A DNA stretch of 64,000 nt. Origin: Notospermus geniculatus (taxonomy: Eukaryota; Nemertea; Pilidiophora; Heteronemertea; Lineidae). The notes beneath the pieces are model-generated. The model did not search any database and was not told where the DNA came from. It was given only the letters and a program-made list of their open reading frames with translations. Made by a program: the position numbers and the translations under genes. The stretch covers positions 233,439-297,438 of the forward strand of contig NMRB01000518.1 in assembly GCA_002633025.1 (NCBI GenBank), given 5' to 3'. Shown here piece by piece: positions 40,466 through 64,000 of the stretch (positions are counted from its first letter, which is position 1; every line of letters begins with the position of its first letter).

Positions 40466-42386
40466 TAACTTTATTCAGCTATAAATCTGAAATAACCTGA
40501 AATAACAAAATTAACTAATTGGGGCTAACGAGCCATCTTTTATACACAAGGGGCTTACCAGTCCTAGGAATAAAGACCTGCCCACAAAAGGCATTGGCCT
40601 AGACATCACTCTACCTATAATATGCACTACTGTCATTGCATTGCTATTGTGCCGACACGACTTACCCTTTAAAGACTTCTTTAACTCCGCCTGTGTAGAG
40701 TATTCCACTGTGAATCATACATTTAAAGGTGATAAAAATCGATCAGCGAAAGTTAGTCCACTTTTCCTTTTGACATCATCATTACTGACAAGATCATGTG
40801 TCTGAACGAAACTAAGTAAGCTGCATCACATACACTATATGTACTTTTCTGGAGTTTCAGATTGTAAAGTTCCACTTGAAAAAGACCCCGGTTGGGGTCG
40901 AAAATTCGTGAATTCTGGAGATTGACTCTTGTTTATTATCATTTAGTGTGTCAATTTTGTGCTTTTTGTACCTTGTTACATACACTGTATGATAATGTTT
41001 CTCACACTCGCATCCATAGTACGAAAAATTATTCAAGGGCCGCGTATTAACAAATACAAAGGGGCGATCTCAAACATGTTTGGTAACTCCCAACACTGCC
41101 GCGCCTCACCGGTGGCGCTCCGCTGGCGGGAAAACCCGTGTCAAGTGATTTTTATCACCTAAATAATCACAATATTATTCCCACCTCCAAGCGCAGATAT
41201 TTTGCTGCATAAAAAGTTACTGCAAATTCATAGTAAGTAGGCCTAGTTATATTTCTTAGAAAACTGCGATCCAAGCTAACTAAAAGACGCCGCCCTTTTG
41301 AAATAAGAGGTCGGTGTGTCCCCGGCCGCCCATGGAGAAGTCAGCAGAAATTTGGTAGAATAGTACCCTACCATTGTCAGGAGTACCCAAATCCGTCCTC
41401 GTTTAGAAAATTGCCTACATCGCGAAATCATGAGCCGGCTCGTCGGCCGTAATTTAGGCTTTTTGGTGCGGGGGCAGAAGACCTTTTTGCCGTTTTTTTC
41501 CCCAAAATTCGCATGAAAATCACGTTTTTTGGTTGGCTCCGGGGGCAACTAAATTAAACTATTGTTCCAAACAAATATAAGGGAAATTTTACACTTAAGA
41601 TGTTTTATGCGGCCCCTGCCCACGTACCAAAAGACTGACCTGATCCGACGTCTCCATCACGCGACATCTCCTGCCCGGCCTTTTCGTCAATACCCGGTCA
41701 CTTATCGCCAAATTTGGTCGGTGCGCACCCGGGGGTGCGCCCTCAGCAAATCGTTCATCGTCGCATCGGTGCCACTATGCCACTATTCGGGCGAGAAATG
41801 GCTTGGGTCGCGAAGTCCGTGCGGTTCTGTCTTGGGTGTGGTCACGCACGGTTGCTCCAGCTGGACCAACACTTTAGCCAAAATCGTGTCTGGATCAGTT
41901 TAGTTATGCATAAACGGCTGGAATTCTTTACCAAAAAGGAGGGAATAATATTGACAAGTCACTGCATGAAAAACACTTTTTTCGGTGATGTCTGGCCCTG
42001 GGGAGGATTTGCCCCCTCCCCCGTTAAGCTACGCCGCGACTATTCTTTGTACCCTAATTAAAAACAATTTGAATCATGGAATGGCCATGGTTTCTATAGC
42101 CATGTAGGCCTATAATTTTCCTCGATGAACACCATATCATTGGACTAAGATTCCAGGGGGACTTCGATTTCTGCCACACTGGTCGTGGTACCGTAGGCCC
42201 TACGCCCGTCATCAAGGGACATATCAACCTCTGAAACGACCCCTCGTTTTAGTTCTCCCTCCTTATAGCAGATTGCACCACCATACGGCTCCGGCTCTCT
42301 AGTCATCAATCGTTAACGGAGGTGGAAATAACGGCACTCGCCATCTTCCGAGAGTGAGAAAGTGGGCAGTCTGTACGGTGCAGAAA
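40237..42386. promoter_or_regulatory. Shared upstream region of usherin and GALNT2
   Basis: 2.15 kb between divergent start codons, so both promoters and 5' UTRs should lie here. I recognise no TATA box or other specific element. It holds the 125-bp duplication at 40228-40465, a half fold-back family E (40880-40970) and GC-richer sequence at 41280-42050. Untranslated upstream exons cannot be excluded. Confidence 0.6.
40880..40970. repeat. Half fold-back family E
   Basis: AGACCCCGGTTGGGGTCGAA followed by AATTCTGGAGATTGACTC and TTATCATTTAGTGTGTC, the right arm of family E without its left partner. Confidence 0.6.

Positions 42387-64000
<21,614 letters not shown>

Noticed and set aside
41280-42060. 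GC-richer block with several frames between the two genes
   Set aside because: No domain in any frame; could be repeat or promoter-associated sequence. Left within the shared upstream region.

Overview
The window is eukaryotic and intron-rich, with many short repeats (MITEs, fold-backs, tRNA-derived SINEs, minisatellites) and single-N gap marks of a draft shotgun assembly (1152, 3117, 20258, 42938, 50294). It holds two protein-coding genes placed head to head. Gene content and the frequent TACATGTA, AGGCCT and ACCGGT palindromes suggest a marine invertebrate, perhaps an echinoderm, hemichordate or cephalochordate; the sequence alone does not settle which.

Minus strand, 40236 down to 441: an orthologue of usherin (USH2A), the very large extracellular protein of basement membranes and of ankle links in hair cells and photoreceptors. 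I could trace about 50 exons with GT/AG boundaries and matching phases. They give, in order: signal peptide and cysteine motif, LamG-like domain, laminin N-terminal domain, a series of laminin-type EGF repeats, four FN3 domains, two LamG domains, a long FN3 run, a CC-rich cysteine region, and more FN3 domains. The last FN3 domains, transmembrane helix and cytoplasmic tail lie beyond base 1. The order agrees with human usherin as I know it. The most notable feature is in LamG-1: three tandem, homologous, phase 1-1 exons (22084-22215, 21406-21531, 19534-19659) each encode the same segment of the domain, as expected of a mutually exclusive exon cluster.

40237-42386 is the shared upstream region of the two genes. 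It contains a 125-bp-period duplication that copies the usherin start codon.

Plus strand, 42387 to beyond 64000: an orthologue of GALNT2, a Golgi polypeptide N-acetylgalactosaminyltransferase that starts mucin-type O-glycosylation. Seven exons were found, ending part-way through the catalytic domain. Exon 4 (about 55624-55690) is abutted by a transposon fragment and no AG acceptor is seen at the expected place. Intron 3 contains a 1.5-1.7 kb near-duplicate flanking an N, probably two haplotypes joined in the assembly.

The two genes are not known to share a pathway. In human both are on the long arm of chromosome 1 (1q41 and 1q42), so their adjacency here may reflect ancient linkage. Phase notation in the exon entries: 'phase a-b' gives the number of bases of a split codon carried by the upstream exon at the exon's start and end.
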